Origin: Prostheceraeus crozeri
Taxonomy: Eukaryota; Platyhelminthes; Polycladida; Euryleptidae
Direction: 5' to 3'
Assembly: GCA_907163375.1 (NCBI GenBank)
Contig: CAJQUW010002986.1
Span: 190,001 to 254,000, forward strand
Length of the DNA stretch: 64,000 nucleotides
Within the stretch, counting starts at the first letter, position 1, and every line of letters begins with the position of its first letter. Position numbers and translations under genes: made by a program. The notes under the pieces were generated by a model, which searched no databases, had not been told where the DNA came from, and saw only the letters and a program-made list of their open reading frames with translations. Positions 1-10,451 of this stretch are shown in pieces.

Positions 1-804
1 AAATTTTTCCATGAGTCCGCAATTCTCCGAAGAAACAGTGCTGAATCGATTTTCGCAAGCAAATCTATTTGCAATAAGACTGCTAATTTCACAAAAAATA
101 AACATGCATAACATGTTCAGAGTCCACACTAAAAGCCATTGATGCTACGTGCCGTAGGTGAACAATAACAATCACTGTCAGTTGCTATTGCAGCTGTTAT
201 TGACAGTTGCTTATTCTTGTGGGAGATTTGTAATTCTTTAGTCACTTCTTGACTCGGTCCAGAATATGCTTTCAACAGATTCCCTGTATGAATGCGCGCA
301 TTAGCGTATTGGATAATTGTTTACAACTTGTTTAGCGGTTTTATCCAGTTATACACAAAATACTGTCATTACTCAAATCTACCAAAGTCGCTGGCCTCCA
401 GTCCAAAACATGCTCTGGGAGTTGAACGTCCCTTAGATATCTTATATTAATCATAGATGTCCCTGTCTAGAGGTCGCAATTTCTATTCGACTTGTTTGAG
501 TCTTTAGATATCTACTGATTTTATTTACGGTAGTATTTGTTCATTTATGATTGTATGCGTTATACAGCCTACTATCGTTTATATATTTTTGTAATTTGAA
601 TCTAATGCAGGAATTAGAACAAATAGATTTCTGACGATGGCCACTTCAGATGGTCGAAATATTAAGTTTGTCTTCTTATTTTTATCAAAAAAGTGGAATA
701 CAGTTAAAAAAATCATTTTCCTTGTATAAGCGATATACTTCGGAGATATATGCAATCCCCATTATCAAGGAATGACATTTTAAAATTGAAGTTCATCAAA
801 GAGG
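1..804. other. AT-rich DNA, nothing recognised
   Basis: No open frame with family resemblance, tRNA-like box or terminal repeat was seen. The stretch ends at the 9-bp duplication that flanks the first foldback element. Confidence 0.5.
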
Positions 805-813
805 AGGAAAATG
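805..813. repeat. 9-bp target-site duplication of FB-A, left copy
   Basis: AGGAAAATG directly abuts the first base of FB-A and is repeated exactly at 2806-2814, immediately after its last base. Confidence 0.85.
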
Positions 814-2805
814 ACGTGTGTGAAGTTAGCACCGCCACTCAGCACCGCCATCTTGAAAATGGAATGTGCCACTCAAATAAACCTAACAGATCGATGCATT
901 TGGTGTGTGCCAGCATGTGCCACCCATCATTTTGAAAGAATTCCCCCTAGTTTAGGAAAACTCGCTGCTCGAAAGTTCGACATGGCGGTGATGTGAAGTT
1001 AGCACCGCCACTAAAATTTTATTTTCCAAAATACACAATCAAAACATACGAAACACGCACAACAGATAGAAGACCATGAAAAACATTGTGCCAGCAAGTT
1101 TCAGCACCTAAATCTCCGTACTTGCTGAGAAATTAGTCCCCGAAACCACAAAATGGCGGTGATGTGAAGTTAGCACCGTCACTGAAGTCTTTTTTTAAAA
1201 TACGCAAATAAAACACGCGAGACAAGTACAACTGAGAGATGGCCATCAAAAACATTGTGCCAGCAAGTTTCTTCTCCAAAGACGCCGTACTTGCGGAGAA
1301 ATTAGCCCCCGAAAGCTCAATGCTCTGGTGGTGATGTGAAGTTGGCACCGCCATCTTGAAAAATACATGTGCCAGTCAAACCAACGGTCAGAATCGATCT
1401 AGATGGAGTGTGCCAGCATGTGCCACTCGTTTATTTCACTAAAATCCCACCAGATCCGGTGGAAAACCAACCCGAAAGCTCAATGGCGGTGATGTGAACC
1501 AATGCAAGAAAGCCGAAGACATCTGTTTTTCATACGAACCAGAAAGAGACTTGTTCTGAAAGAAGATCTTGTTTACATTTACAAACGTTTTGTCTTTCCA
1601 ATCTTGGAATGTTGTAACCCTTTATTCACTGGTTTAATCAACAAAAATTCTGAGCAATTAGAGAAGATTCAAATGCGATATCATCACATAATATGTGGTG
1701 TTCATTGTGATTGCGGAGAAGTCCCATCCCTCGCCTCAAGAAGAAAAAATCACTAAGATTATTTTCGGCCATGTCCGACGCCAACCATGCTCTTCATACA
1801 TTGCTTCCTTCAATGCTGCGATTTTCTGGACATAATGAGATGTCCTTTTGTAAAACACAAAGAAGATTTAATTCATGAACACATTGTACAAGAATTCTTT
1901 GTCATAATTCCAACCGTTGGTTTGACTGGCACAAGCATTTTTCAAGATGGCGGTGCCAACTTTACATCACCGCCATTGAGCTTTCGGGTTGGTTTTCCAC
2001 CGGATCTGGTGGGATTTTAGTGAAATAAACGAGTGGCACATGCTGGCACACTCCATCTTGATCGATTCTGACCGTTGGTTTGACTGGCACATGTATTTTT
2101 CAAGATGGCGGTGCCAACTTCACATCACCGCCATGTCGAACTTTCGAGCAGCGAGTTTTTCTAAACTAGGGGGAATTCTTTCAAAATAATGGGTGGCACA
2201 TGCTGGCACACTCCATCTAGATCGATTCTGACCGTTGGTTTGACTGGCACATGTATTTTTCAAGATGGCGGTGCCAACTTCACATCACCACCAGAGCATT
2301 GAGCTTTCGGGGGCTAATTTCTCCGCAAGTACGGCGTCTTTGGAGAAGAAACTTGCTGGCACAATGTTTTTGATGGCCATCTCTCAGTTGTACTTGTCTC
2401 GCGTGTTTTATTTGCGTATTTTAAAAAAAGACTTCAGTGGCGGTGCTAACTTCACATCACCGCCATTTTGTGGTTTCGGGGACTAATTTCTCAGCAAGTA
2501 CGGGGATTTAGGTGCTGAAACTTGCTGGCACAATGTTTTTCATGGTCTTCTATCTGTTGTGCGTGTTTCGTATGTTTTGATTGTGTATTTTGGAAAATAA
2601 AATTTTAGTGGCGGTGCTAACTTCACATCACCGCCATGTCGAACTTTCGAGCAGCGAGTTTTCCTAAACTAGGGGGAATTCTTTCAAAATGATGGGTGGC
2701 ACATGCTGGCACACACCAAATGCATCGATCTGTTAGGTTTATTTGAGTGGCACATTCCATTTTCAAGATGGCGGTGCTGAGTGGCGGTGCTAACTTCACA
2801 CACGT
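814..2805. mobile_element. Foldback transposon FB-A, non-autonomous
   Basis: A 1992-bp element starts ACGTGTGTGAAGTTAGC and ends with the reverse complement. It is flanked by a perfect 9-bp duplication AGGAAAATG (805-813 and 2806-2814). The left arm (814-1498) and right arm (about 1948-2805) are near-identical inverted copies. Each is a ladder of modules spaced about 171 bp. Module centres read ATGTGAAGTTAG between complementary arms TGGCGGTG and CACCGCCA, cleanest at 983-1010 and 2438-2465. Further shared boxes are TGTGCCACTC and GTGTGCCAGC followed by TGTGCCACC. The right arm has about one module more than the left. No transposase is present. The 9-bp duplication and long subrepeated ends resemble Drosophila FB, sea urchin TU and Mutator-like foldback elements; the superfamily is inferred. 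Confidence 0.88.
1502..1925 (+). pseudogene. LINE reverse-transcriptase C-terminal fragment carried in FB-A
   Basis: The unique centre of FB-A has an open frame (1502-1756) resembling the tail of L2/CR1/Rex-type LINE ORF2. Around residues 20-65 it reads as the usual pattern LxxIYxxFVxPxLExxxPxxTGL followed by LEKIQMRYHHIICG, then a PSLASRRK stretch. Another frame continues with SDANHALHTLLPSML, the usual downstream piece. There is no start, fingers/palm region or endonuclease. It is a piece of an unrelated retroelement caught between the foldback arms, by capture or by insertion followed by decay. Confidence 0.7.
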
Positions 2806-2814
2806 AGGAAAATG
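2806..2814. repeat. 9-bp target-site duplication of FB-A, right copy
   Basis: Exact repeat of AGGAAAATG at 805-813. The pair defines the ends of FB-A to the base. Confidence 0.85.
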
Positions 2815-2942
2815 CTATAAAAACGATGAATTTCTTGATGTGGTTGTAAAAAACATTATCAAAACCATGGAATCATATTATTATCTGATAGCATATCATT
2901 AATTGCTTTTCTTCAACTAATTTATTTAAATTGAATACATAA
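2815..2942. other. Short spacer between two foldback elements
   Basis: Only 128 bp of ordinary AT-rich sequence separates the right duplication of FB-A from the left duplication of FB-B. The two related elements therefore landed almost side by side. Confidence 0.6.
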
Positions 2943-2951
2943 CAAAGATAG
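2943..2951. repeat. 9-bp target-site duplication of FB-B, left copy
   Basis: CAAAGATAG abuts the left end of FB-B. The right copy at 6847-6855 is CAAAGATAA, one mismatch, which suggests an insertion old enough to have drifted. Confidence 0.75.
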
Positions 2952-3618
2952 ACGTGTGTGAAGTTAGCCATACCAATATCCGTACCACATCGAAAATCGC
3001 GTGTGCCACTCTCAAAAACAGCATTTACACATAATTTTAGAGTGTGCCAGCTTGTGCCACCATTAATTTTTCAAAATAATGCAGCAGTTTGCGAGAAATC
3101 GTCCATCAAAACTTCGAGGTGGTACGGATGTGAAGTTAGCCGTACCAATTTACAGAAAAAATCTTAAATCGCATCTTCATGAATTTTCAACCACATGGAC
3201 GTCTAAAATAACACGTCTAAAGCATGTGTCACCCACTACTTTGTCAAAATTCACAATTTTTATTGAGAAAATGGACAAAATGACCTCAAAGTGGTACGGA
3301 TGTGAAGTTAGCCGTACCACTTGTGAAAATCGCGTGCGCCACTCGAATCAACACACCGAATACACTTATTGGGAGTGCGCCAGCTTGTGCCACCCTTCAG
3401 ACAGCTCTAACTCTGCGTAGAATCCGCACAAATGCGGATTTTCGTCCTCAGCCACGCCCATAGCCCATCCGTACCACTTGTGACAATCGCGTGCGCCACT
3501 CGAATCAACACACCGAATACACTTATTGGGAGTGCGCCAGCTTGTGCCACCCCTCAGACAGCTCTAACTCTGCGTAGAATCCGCACAAATACGGATTTTC
3601 CTCCGCAGCCACGCCCAC

Positions 3619-5963
3619 AGCCGACGTACATGTAGCTACGCGTGAATGGAGCAGGAATGGATTGAGGAAGGAATTCTAGTTGGCATATGCACGAAATGAT
3701 CTCGAGAGGTAAAAAGTTGCTGCTGAATTCACGTGCCCCCTCTTACCTGCTGGAATTGGCACATGTATCTACATGTGGGTGTAGGCCTGCATAACAATTG
3801 CATGTACATGTAATTTGCATAACTTAGTTCCGTGACTGTCACAGTTTTTAAGGACATATTTAGACCTCTTCAGTGTCTTCCCTCCATGAAGTCCTAGCGC
3901 TTATCCATCACTTACAATACAACTCATTAATAAAAATTCATATTCAACTGCAATTGCGGCCTACTATAACCATGCCTCCTTCGTAGCATATTTCTACTGT
4001 CCTAATCTGTTGTCAAGCATTACTAACAATGCCTGTGGGTAATATGAGCATGCTCTATCACCCATGCAAACTTACCTGACACATGCCAACTACCATCACT
4101 ATGACATGCAGGCCTATGCGCATGAAATATAGAAGTTATCATTGTGAAACTTTAACTCATTCTTAAGACACGACCCAACACCAAACCCTAGGCAAACTTA
4201 TACTCGTCTTGATCCTCTATTCACCTACAATCCAGATTCGAAGCCCTCATCCCTAGAAACTAGCCCGTTCGCCAAACCTTACCCTAACCCTAACACTAGC
4301 CAACTGCATATTCAAACACAAATTTAACTGTTATTGGATTTCCACTTCCCATGCCTTGCCCATTCGCCTACTACCTTCCATACACTTAACAAATTATAAC
4401 AGCAGGTCCTTAACTTCACATTTTATTCATATAGGAATTCACAACACTGACAAGTTTCAAAAACAGACTAGTTTTCACATGAAAGATACAAATTTGTCCA
4501 ACTTTACCAAAAGATATGTCAACAAAGTCGTGACACTGTCCCAGTCTACATACCACTATCATACACAGGAATATCACAATTCACCAAAAATGCCACATCA
4601 TGCTGAAACTCGTTCTTCGCAATGAGTTACACTAATTTCCACTATATTGAAGATTTCAGGACACTGAAGTGAAACAGAAGAGAAGTGCACTTCATTTTCC
4701 AGTTTATCAATCCACAATCTTCTGCTCATTGAACAGCTTCGAAATTTGATTCATTGCACTGATCGTTGACGGTTTCTGAAAATCTTTTGGGTTAGCGTAG
4801 ACGACCTGTTGAAGAAAAAAGGAATAATATTTACAAGATGTTAACTGTTTACTTTCAACAGTAGAATTAGGGACTGACTGTCACAGTCAGATCCACAAAT
4901 CACAATCGACATTGACTATGATATTCACGAGCAGAAGCAAGTAAACACGTCTAGCTAGATCACGTATTTTCTGCGAAATAAAATTGGGTCATTGTTGATT
5001 GTGTCTTACATAGAAGCGACATAGAGACATAGACACAGAGAGAACCGAAGCCTCTTGTATTGACGAACTAGGCTTCGAGGATTGCTACAATCATCATGCC
5101 TGATTGTTCGAATCTCTGTCTTAGTAGCCATGTATCTGAGGGTTGTTTCGAGGCACAAGTCGAATTTCTCTGGTCGACCCGGCTTGCGAAGTTGTCGTGG
5201 AGATGTTCTTAGAATCTAATGATCTAGTTGTCATGGTGGTAGAAATCGATCACAATATCTGATGCATGCAAAAAGAGTCTGACATGTGGATTGGATTTCC
5301 TAAAATTTGATGAAATCATGACAATTTGAACACTCTAAAGGTATTCATGACTTAGATAAGTGCAAGCAATAGTTGCATATGGCATCCACTGCCAATTCAT
5401 CTATATGTAGTTCTATATCATTCATGTGTAATCAAAAGTCCGAGATCAATGTGTCTGGCTGAAGATTAGGCGGGCTGAGCTTTCCCTAGTCCCCTGTTCA
5501 CGCGTGTCTGTAGGATGCAAAGCAGGACCAAGAAAGGTGAAGCAAGACAAACAAACAAATCAAGACACACACCTAGATTCACTTAGAAATTTCTAAGCAA
5601 CTAGACACGACAACAAAAATGGAGGATTGCTGCACCAGATAGCCGGTGTAATAGATGCGAGACCAAATATTTGCCGACTCAACCTGCAGTAGCCATAGCC
5701 ATTCCACCAACATATGCTTATTCATTGCTCATTATTCATCTGCCTCATTGTCTCAGCATTTTCTGTAAAAGTGTTGATATTTCCTGATAGAGTGAACAAT
5801 TCTCTATATAATGATACCAAGTTCGTTGTATGTTTTTGCAGGATGAAAAAACACAATGATCACGTGAATGAAATATGTCCAATTCTGAATTATTGCTATT
5901 CAAATACAACTACTACAATTTCTTGTAAAACCATTGACATCTCCGGTGGATTCAGAATTTCTG
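3619..5963. other. Unique centre of FB-B
   Basis: About 2.3 kb is not repeated elsewhere in the window and lies between the FB-B arms. Apart from the minus-strand exon at 4707-4805 I could not identify coding exons. A two-copy telomere-like run (CCCTAACCCTAA) near 4283-4294 is too short to mean much. Intron-like AT-rich sequence lies on the upstream side of the exon (4806 onward), as expected if an intron piece moved with it. Confidence 0.5.
4707..4805 (-). pseudogene. Captured terminal coding exon inside FB-B
   Basis: On the minus strand a strong acceptor (pyrimidine-rich CCTTTTTTCTTCAACAG, ending at 4806) is followed by an open 32-codon stretch and a TGA at 4709-4707. The peptide begins VVYANPKDFQKPSTISAMNQ and ends in KLFNEQKIVD. 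Codon use is less AT-biased than the flanks. It reads as the last exon of a protein-coding gene whose C-terminus is a short helix. I do not recognise the protein. Because both arms and the target duplication lie outside it, this exon appears to have travelled with the element, as in Pack-type transposons. It could instead be the last exon of a gene belonging to the element. Confidence 0.55.
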
Positions 5964-6846
5964 GCATTCGGTGTGTTGATTCGAGTGGCACACGCGATTT
6001 TCACAAGTGGTACGGATGGGCTGTGGGCGTGGCTGAGGACGAAAATCCGCATTTGTGCGGATTCTACGCAGAGTTGGGGCTGTCTGAGGGGTGGCACAAG
6101 CTGGCGCACTCCCAATAAGTGTATTCGGTGTATTGATTCGAGTGGCGCACGCGATTTTCACAAGTGGTACGGATGGGCTGTGGGCGTGGCTGCGGACGAA
6201 AATCCGCATTTGTGCGGATTCTACGCAGAGTTAGAGCTGTCTGAGGGGTGGCACAAGCTGGCGCACTCCCGATGAGTGTATGCGGTGTGTTGATTCGAGT
6301 GGCACACGCGATTGTCACAAGTGGTACGGATGGGCTATGGGCGTGGCTGAGGACGAAAATCCGCATTTGTGCGGATTCTACGCAGAGTTGGGGCTGTCTG
6401 AGGGGTGGCACAAGCTGGCGCACTCCCAATAAGTGTATTCGGTGTGTTGATTCGAGTGGCACACGCGATTTTCACAAGTGGTACGGCTAACTTCACATCC
6501 GTACCACTTTGAGGTCATTTTGTCCATTTTCTCAATAAAAATTGTGAATTTTGACAAAGTAGTGGGTGACACATGCTTTAGACGTGTTATTTTAGACGTC
6601 CATGTGGTTGAAAATTCATGAAGATGCGATTTAAGATTTTTTCTGTAAATTGGTACGGCTAACTTCACATCCGTACCACCTCGAAGTTTTGATGGACGAT
6701 TTCTCGCAAACTGCTGCATTATTTTGAAAAATTAATGGTGGCACAAGCTGGCACACTCTAAAATTATGTGTAAATGCTGTTTTTGAGAGTGGCACACGCG
6801 ATTTTCGATGTGGTACGGATATTGGTACGGCTAACTTCACACACGT

Positions 6847-6855
6847 CAAAGATAA
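6847..6855. repeat. 9-bp target-site duplication of FB-B, right copy
   Basis: CAAAGATAA follows the last base of FB-B and matches the left copy (2943-2951) at 8 of 9 positions. Confidence 0.75.
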
Positions 6856-7001
6856 TACCATCGTTTAATACCATTATTTTTTTATAATGCATGATTTTGA
6901 AAGGCTTTCTATGTTCACAGGTTAATAAGTTCCACGAAGCAGGTAATCATTTTCCTGGTTGGAAATTGTTAACTTGGTGCACACTTCTATGAAAAAAGTC
7001 A

Positions 7002-7131
7002 TGCATTATAACAGATAATGCATAGATTTCTTCGGTCATTATTTGTCATAATAACCTCGAGCCTTCGGCTCTCGGTAATTATAGCAATAATGACCTCAAA
7101 TCTATGCATTATCTATTACATATCATTAATG
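7002..7131. repeat. Hairpin repeat, MITE-like
   Basis: A near-perfect palindrome of about 130 bp. The outer arm contains GATAATGCATAGATTT and its mirror AAATCTATGCATTATC. The centre is a GC-rich stem, GAGCC-TTC-GGCTC. No protein is encoded. Short hairpin repeats of this style are common non-autonomous elements in animal genomes. No convincing target duplication was seen. Confidence 0.6.
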
Positions 7132-7349
7132 CAATAGTATTCTATGGTCGAATTGCAATTGACGGCCGATCTCCTTCAGACTGCAATATTCAATTACAGT
7201 CATAACTAAGTATAGCTTTTTTAGCCCTATCCACACCTGACTGTGAAGCGCATCGATATCCCAGAGGAGGCCGATACGGCCGCCTCCTCAACTTCTAAAG
7301 TAATTGTTCCGAATTACATATAATTCAAGTGTCAACACACTTCGAAAGT

Positions 7350-7500
7350 GAACTTTCTTATAGTAGCATCCATTTGGTATATCTCATACATCTTCACTTT
7401 AAAAATAGCGATTCAAAATTTAGAATCACCAACTTTGACCGATTTTGACAATTTTTTGACCATCAAATGTGATTGCAAAGCAGTAGGACGATATGCAGAT
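7350..7500. repeat. Dispersed repeat, copy 1
   Basis: The block around 7410-7462 (AATCACCAACTTTGACCGAT and neighbours) recurs in diverged form at about 34990-35065. Sequence around the shared core is only loosely similar. The family is unknown. Confidence 0.4.
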
Positions 7501-10451
7501 GTCCATAGTATTCAAATGCTACTAATAGTGCGTGGCGAGATCGGCTTCGGTATGGTTTCAGTTTTTTTGCTCAATTGATACGTGTCAAACAGAAATTGAA
7601 ATTTATTGCTATTTAGAACTTTACTGTTGTGCATTGAATTACACGTAATGGACGTGCTGAAGTTCTTTAGTTTAAGCGGTGGCGGCAAGGGAAAACAGAA
7701 AAAAGTCGTTCGGTGAAAGGTCGGAAGAGTATGCCTTCGTTGAGGTACTCCATGCTTTGCAAGAAAACTCTGCACATATGTATGCATCTTCCCATCATCC
7801 TGCCTTGGTGATCTATTGCACTTACTGGTGTATTTGAATTAATAAATGAATAGAAGTAAAAATCTGAAACTGTCTCGGTCTTCTGACTTTTTCGATTGAT
7901 TTCGGGCTTCCTTGCAAAACCTTTTTTCAGCTCGGTTTTCGGTTAACCGCCGGACACCAGTTACTATTTTGAACATTTTGATAAGCCGTATTTACATGTT
8001 AAAAATGCATTTTCACTGACATTTGAATTTCTAGTGATTAGAATTCCAATTTTCATGAGCTGAATTATAGACTGTGCTCATATGAAGGAGCGAGTTGTTT
8101 CTATGAAAGTCATCATACAAAATATTAAAAAGTGGCAAATTCGAGGCCTTTTTCAGTTTTACTTTTCAAAATAGGTCCCAAATCTGACGTCTCAGTTCCC
8201 CGAATACAACGAACGATATTTGGTCTAAAATTGCACTAAAACTATAAGTCATGAAAGCGAGATTGATCGGCTTGGTTTTCAAAGGAACATGGCGAAAAAG
8301 CGACAGGAGGAACCGAACCGCGCCGTCATGTATAGAATCAACACAAAACTGGCTTTATCAGCATCAATTTTACTTGATTATTTTTAGCTAATGTTGTTTA
8401 AATGAGAAAGAGCAACTAGTAAAAGTGCGGTAGTAAAAGTGCGGTTGTTGAGTTGACTCGTGATGAGAATTTTGCATAAACTTGGAAACATGGATTGACA
8501 ATTAATTGAAACATGAAATCTCGTTGTTTAGTTCACTCTCGAGGGGTTGACTTTCTTATGATTAGCTTAAACTTGACAATTTTGTTAATTTACGAACATT
8601 ACACCACTGGCTGTACGTGTACGCTAATGATTCCTTGACAATTCAATTGACCTTTATTTCACTTGACTCTTGTCATGTACTATCAAAATTAAGAACATTT
8701 GATTTCGACATGTAACAGAAACGTGGCTGTAACAGAAGTCCTTCCAATCCAAATGCTATCAGTTAGCCATCGGTTACAAAGATTACAGAATGTCAGTTCG
8801 CCTGGGTAGAGATCAATGCATAGATTTTCAGTAGTAGGAGAAGGAATATACGATCTACTTTTCACCCGAACTGTATAATTCGTACTCTTACGCCGATGAA
8901 AAGCTTGCTACCAAAATGATGTATTCCCCCTTGTCTGATAAACTAAGCCAGCATGCCCATAATTATGACCGTACGATTTCTCATACAAGACCAGGCCGGT
9001 GACGGTTCCACTTCTGAAATATGAACATGGATGAACGTGGACAGGCCTTATTAAAAAGGAGCAACAAGAACAACGAACCTTCGCATATTTCTGCAGAGCT
9101 ATGTACTTGATGAATAGTTTATGTCACATTATAGTCGCAACTTAAGCAAATGGTAAAAATCTACGATTAATAAATCGAATCTGCGATTAATACAGAATTG
9201 AATATTGATTCAACAGCACACCAAAAACAAGCTAAAATATCTTGTATTGTTGAAGTGGCTTTTCATCGGCTTATGTATTTCACAGTTTGCTTCATTGCTG
9301 ATTATCTTCTCTAAAATACTTGAATTTGTTCAAGTATGAAAAATAAAAAAGTAAAAAACGTTATCACCTTCATTGTTCAAGAGTTTTAATGATGAGAGGA
9401 ACCATCCAATTCCATGGGAGTGTAAGAGAATGCCATCTATTAGAATGTGAAGTAGAACCAACGTTTAACGGTCTTATTAAAGCAATCAATTCCATCAGAT
9501 TTACAAATCGTTTATTGTCAAACTTTGATGATATTCGGCACGAATGCTTCTGAGTTTAGAGACAGTTACAAAACGAAGTTTCAGGAGCAATTATGCGAAA
9601 ATGCGATTGCACACTCCATGCATGCAAAAGTTTTATTAATTAATACATCCAGATGATTTGTAAAGAATGCGGACGCAGTTTCCAACTGCGAAGAGCTCTC
9701 CATCAGACATGATTCATGAAACTATCACATATTGACAAGTCTTTTATAATGTCAGTAAATGTACTTCTGCCAAGTAGATTTCTAACGCTACTTCTTTGTT
9801 GCTCGCTATCGTGACAAGTTGAAAGGCAAATTTTAGAAAGTAGGCCTATGCATGATGTATTTCAGTGGAAATCAGTGAGATATTTGACTGCCATTAGTTC
9901 TCCTTTTCACCTTGATAATTAAACTTTTGAGTTGGTCATGTATCTTGAGTTCATTCTAAAAGCTGGAACTATGTGCATAGCTGTTACAGAAAAGGAATAA
10001 TAATGAGATGGTGAGAGTATATTTTCACGAGAAAATTATAAATGGTGCCCGTCCTTGTGCTCTCAAAAATTGAGGCTGACGTATGTCGCTGCTAAACCTG
10101 CTCAGTATCAAGGGGTCCCATTTAAATGCAATCTCTAGAAAGATTACTAAAATTACCGAAATTAAACTCACGGAAGTGCTCAAGTGCTTAGTACCTAAGT
10201 ACTAATTGAGTGGCTACTAATATAATGAAATATCAATAGAAATAAATTATCTGGTCAATTTGAATTTGAAAAATATTGAGGAAAATAATTTTTGGCACAA
10301 TTACTTGAAAAAAATGGAAATGTGGATTTGAAAAGCACAAAACAGAAAAGCGTGTTTGATGTAATATTTGTTTTAATTTTGCAACTATATTCCGAGCAAT
10401 AATAATTATGTTAATTAATAATTAATAACATCACTTAATTAATTAACAGTA
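7501..10451. other. AT-rich non-coding DNA
   Basis: No exon, conserved domain or terminal repeat could be supported. Short open frames here are as expected by chance in AT-rich sequence. Confidence 0.45.

Larger units (their letters stand above)
2952..6846. mobile_element. Foldback transposon FB-B with a large captured centre
   Basis: A 3895-bp element has the same terminus ACGTGTGTGAAGTTAGC as FB-A. It is flanked by a 9-bp duplication matching at 8 of 9 positions (CAAAGATAG at 2943-2951, CAAAGATAA at 6847-6855). The left arm is about 2952-3618 and the right arm about 5964-6846. Outer modules are spaced 171-173 bp with centre ATGTGAAGTTAG between arms TGGTACGG and CCGTACCA (3120-3147, 3292-3319, and mirrored on the right). 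Inner modules are spaced exactly 157 bp (right arm starts near 6007, 6164, 6321, 6478) and lack the centre. The right arm has one more inner module than the left. The middle, about 2.3 kb, is unrelated DNA with a splice-acceptor-bearing exon. No transposase is seen. Confidence 0.87.

Noticed and set aside
1133-3635. Open frames inside the foldback arms (peptides such as ECASLCHPS and SHHHQSIEL)
   Set aside because: They recur in mirror image on both arms and both strands, follow the module repeats, and resemble no protein. They are by-products of the repeats.
4275-4300. Telomere-like CCCTAACCCTAA run
   Set aside because: Only two full copies, in AT-rich sequence with scattered CTAA words; likely chance.
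5900-6490. Cysteine-rich repeated peptides on both strands
   Set aside because: They are translations of the 157-bp inner modules of FB-B, with no independent coding signal.
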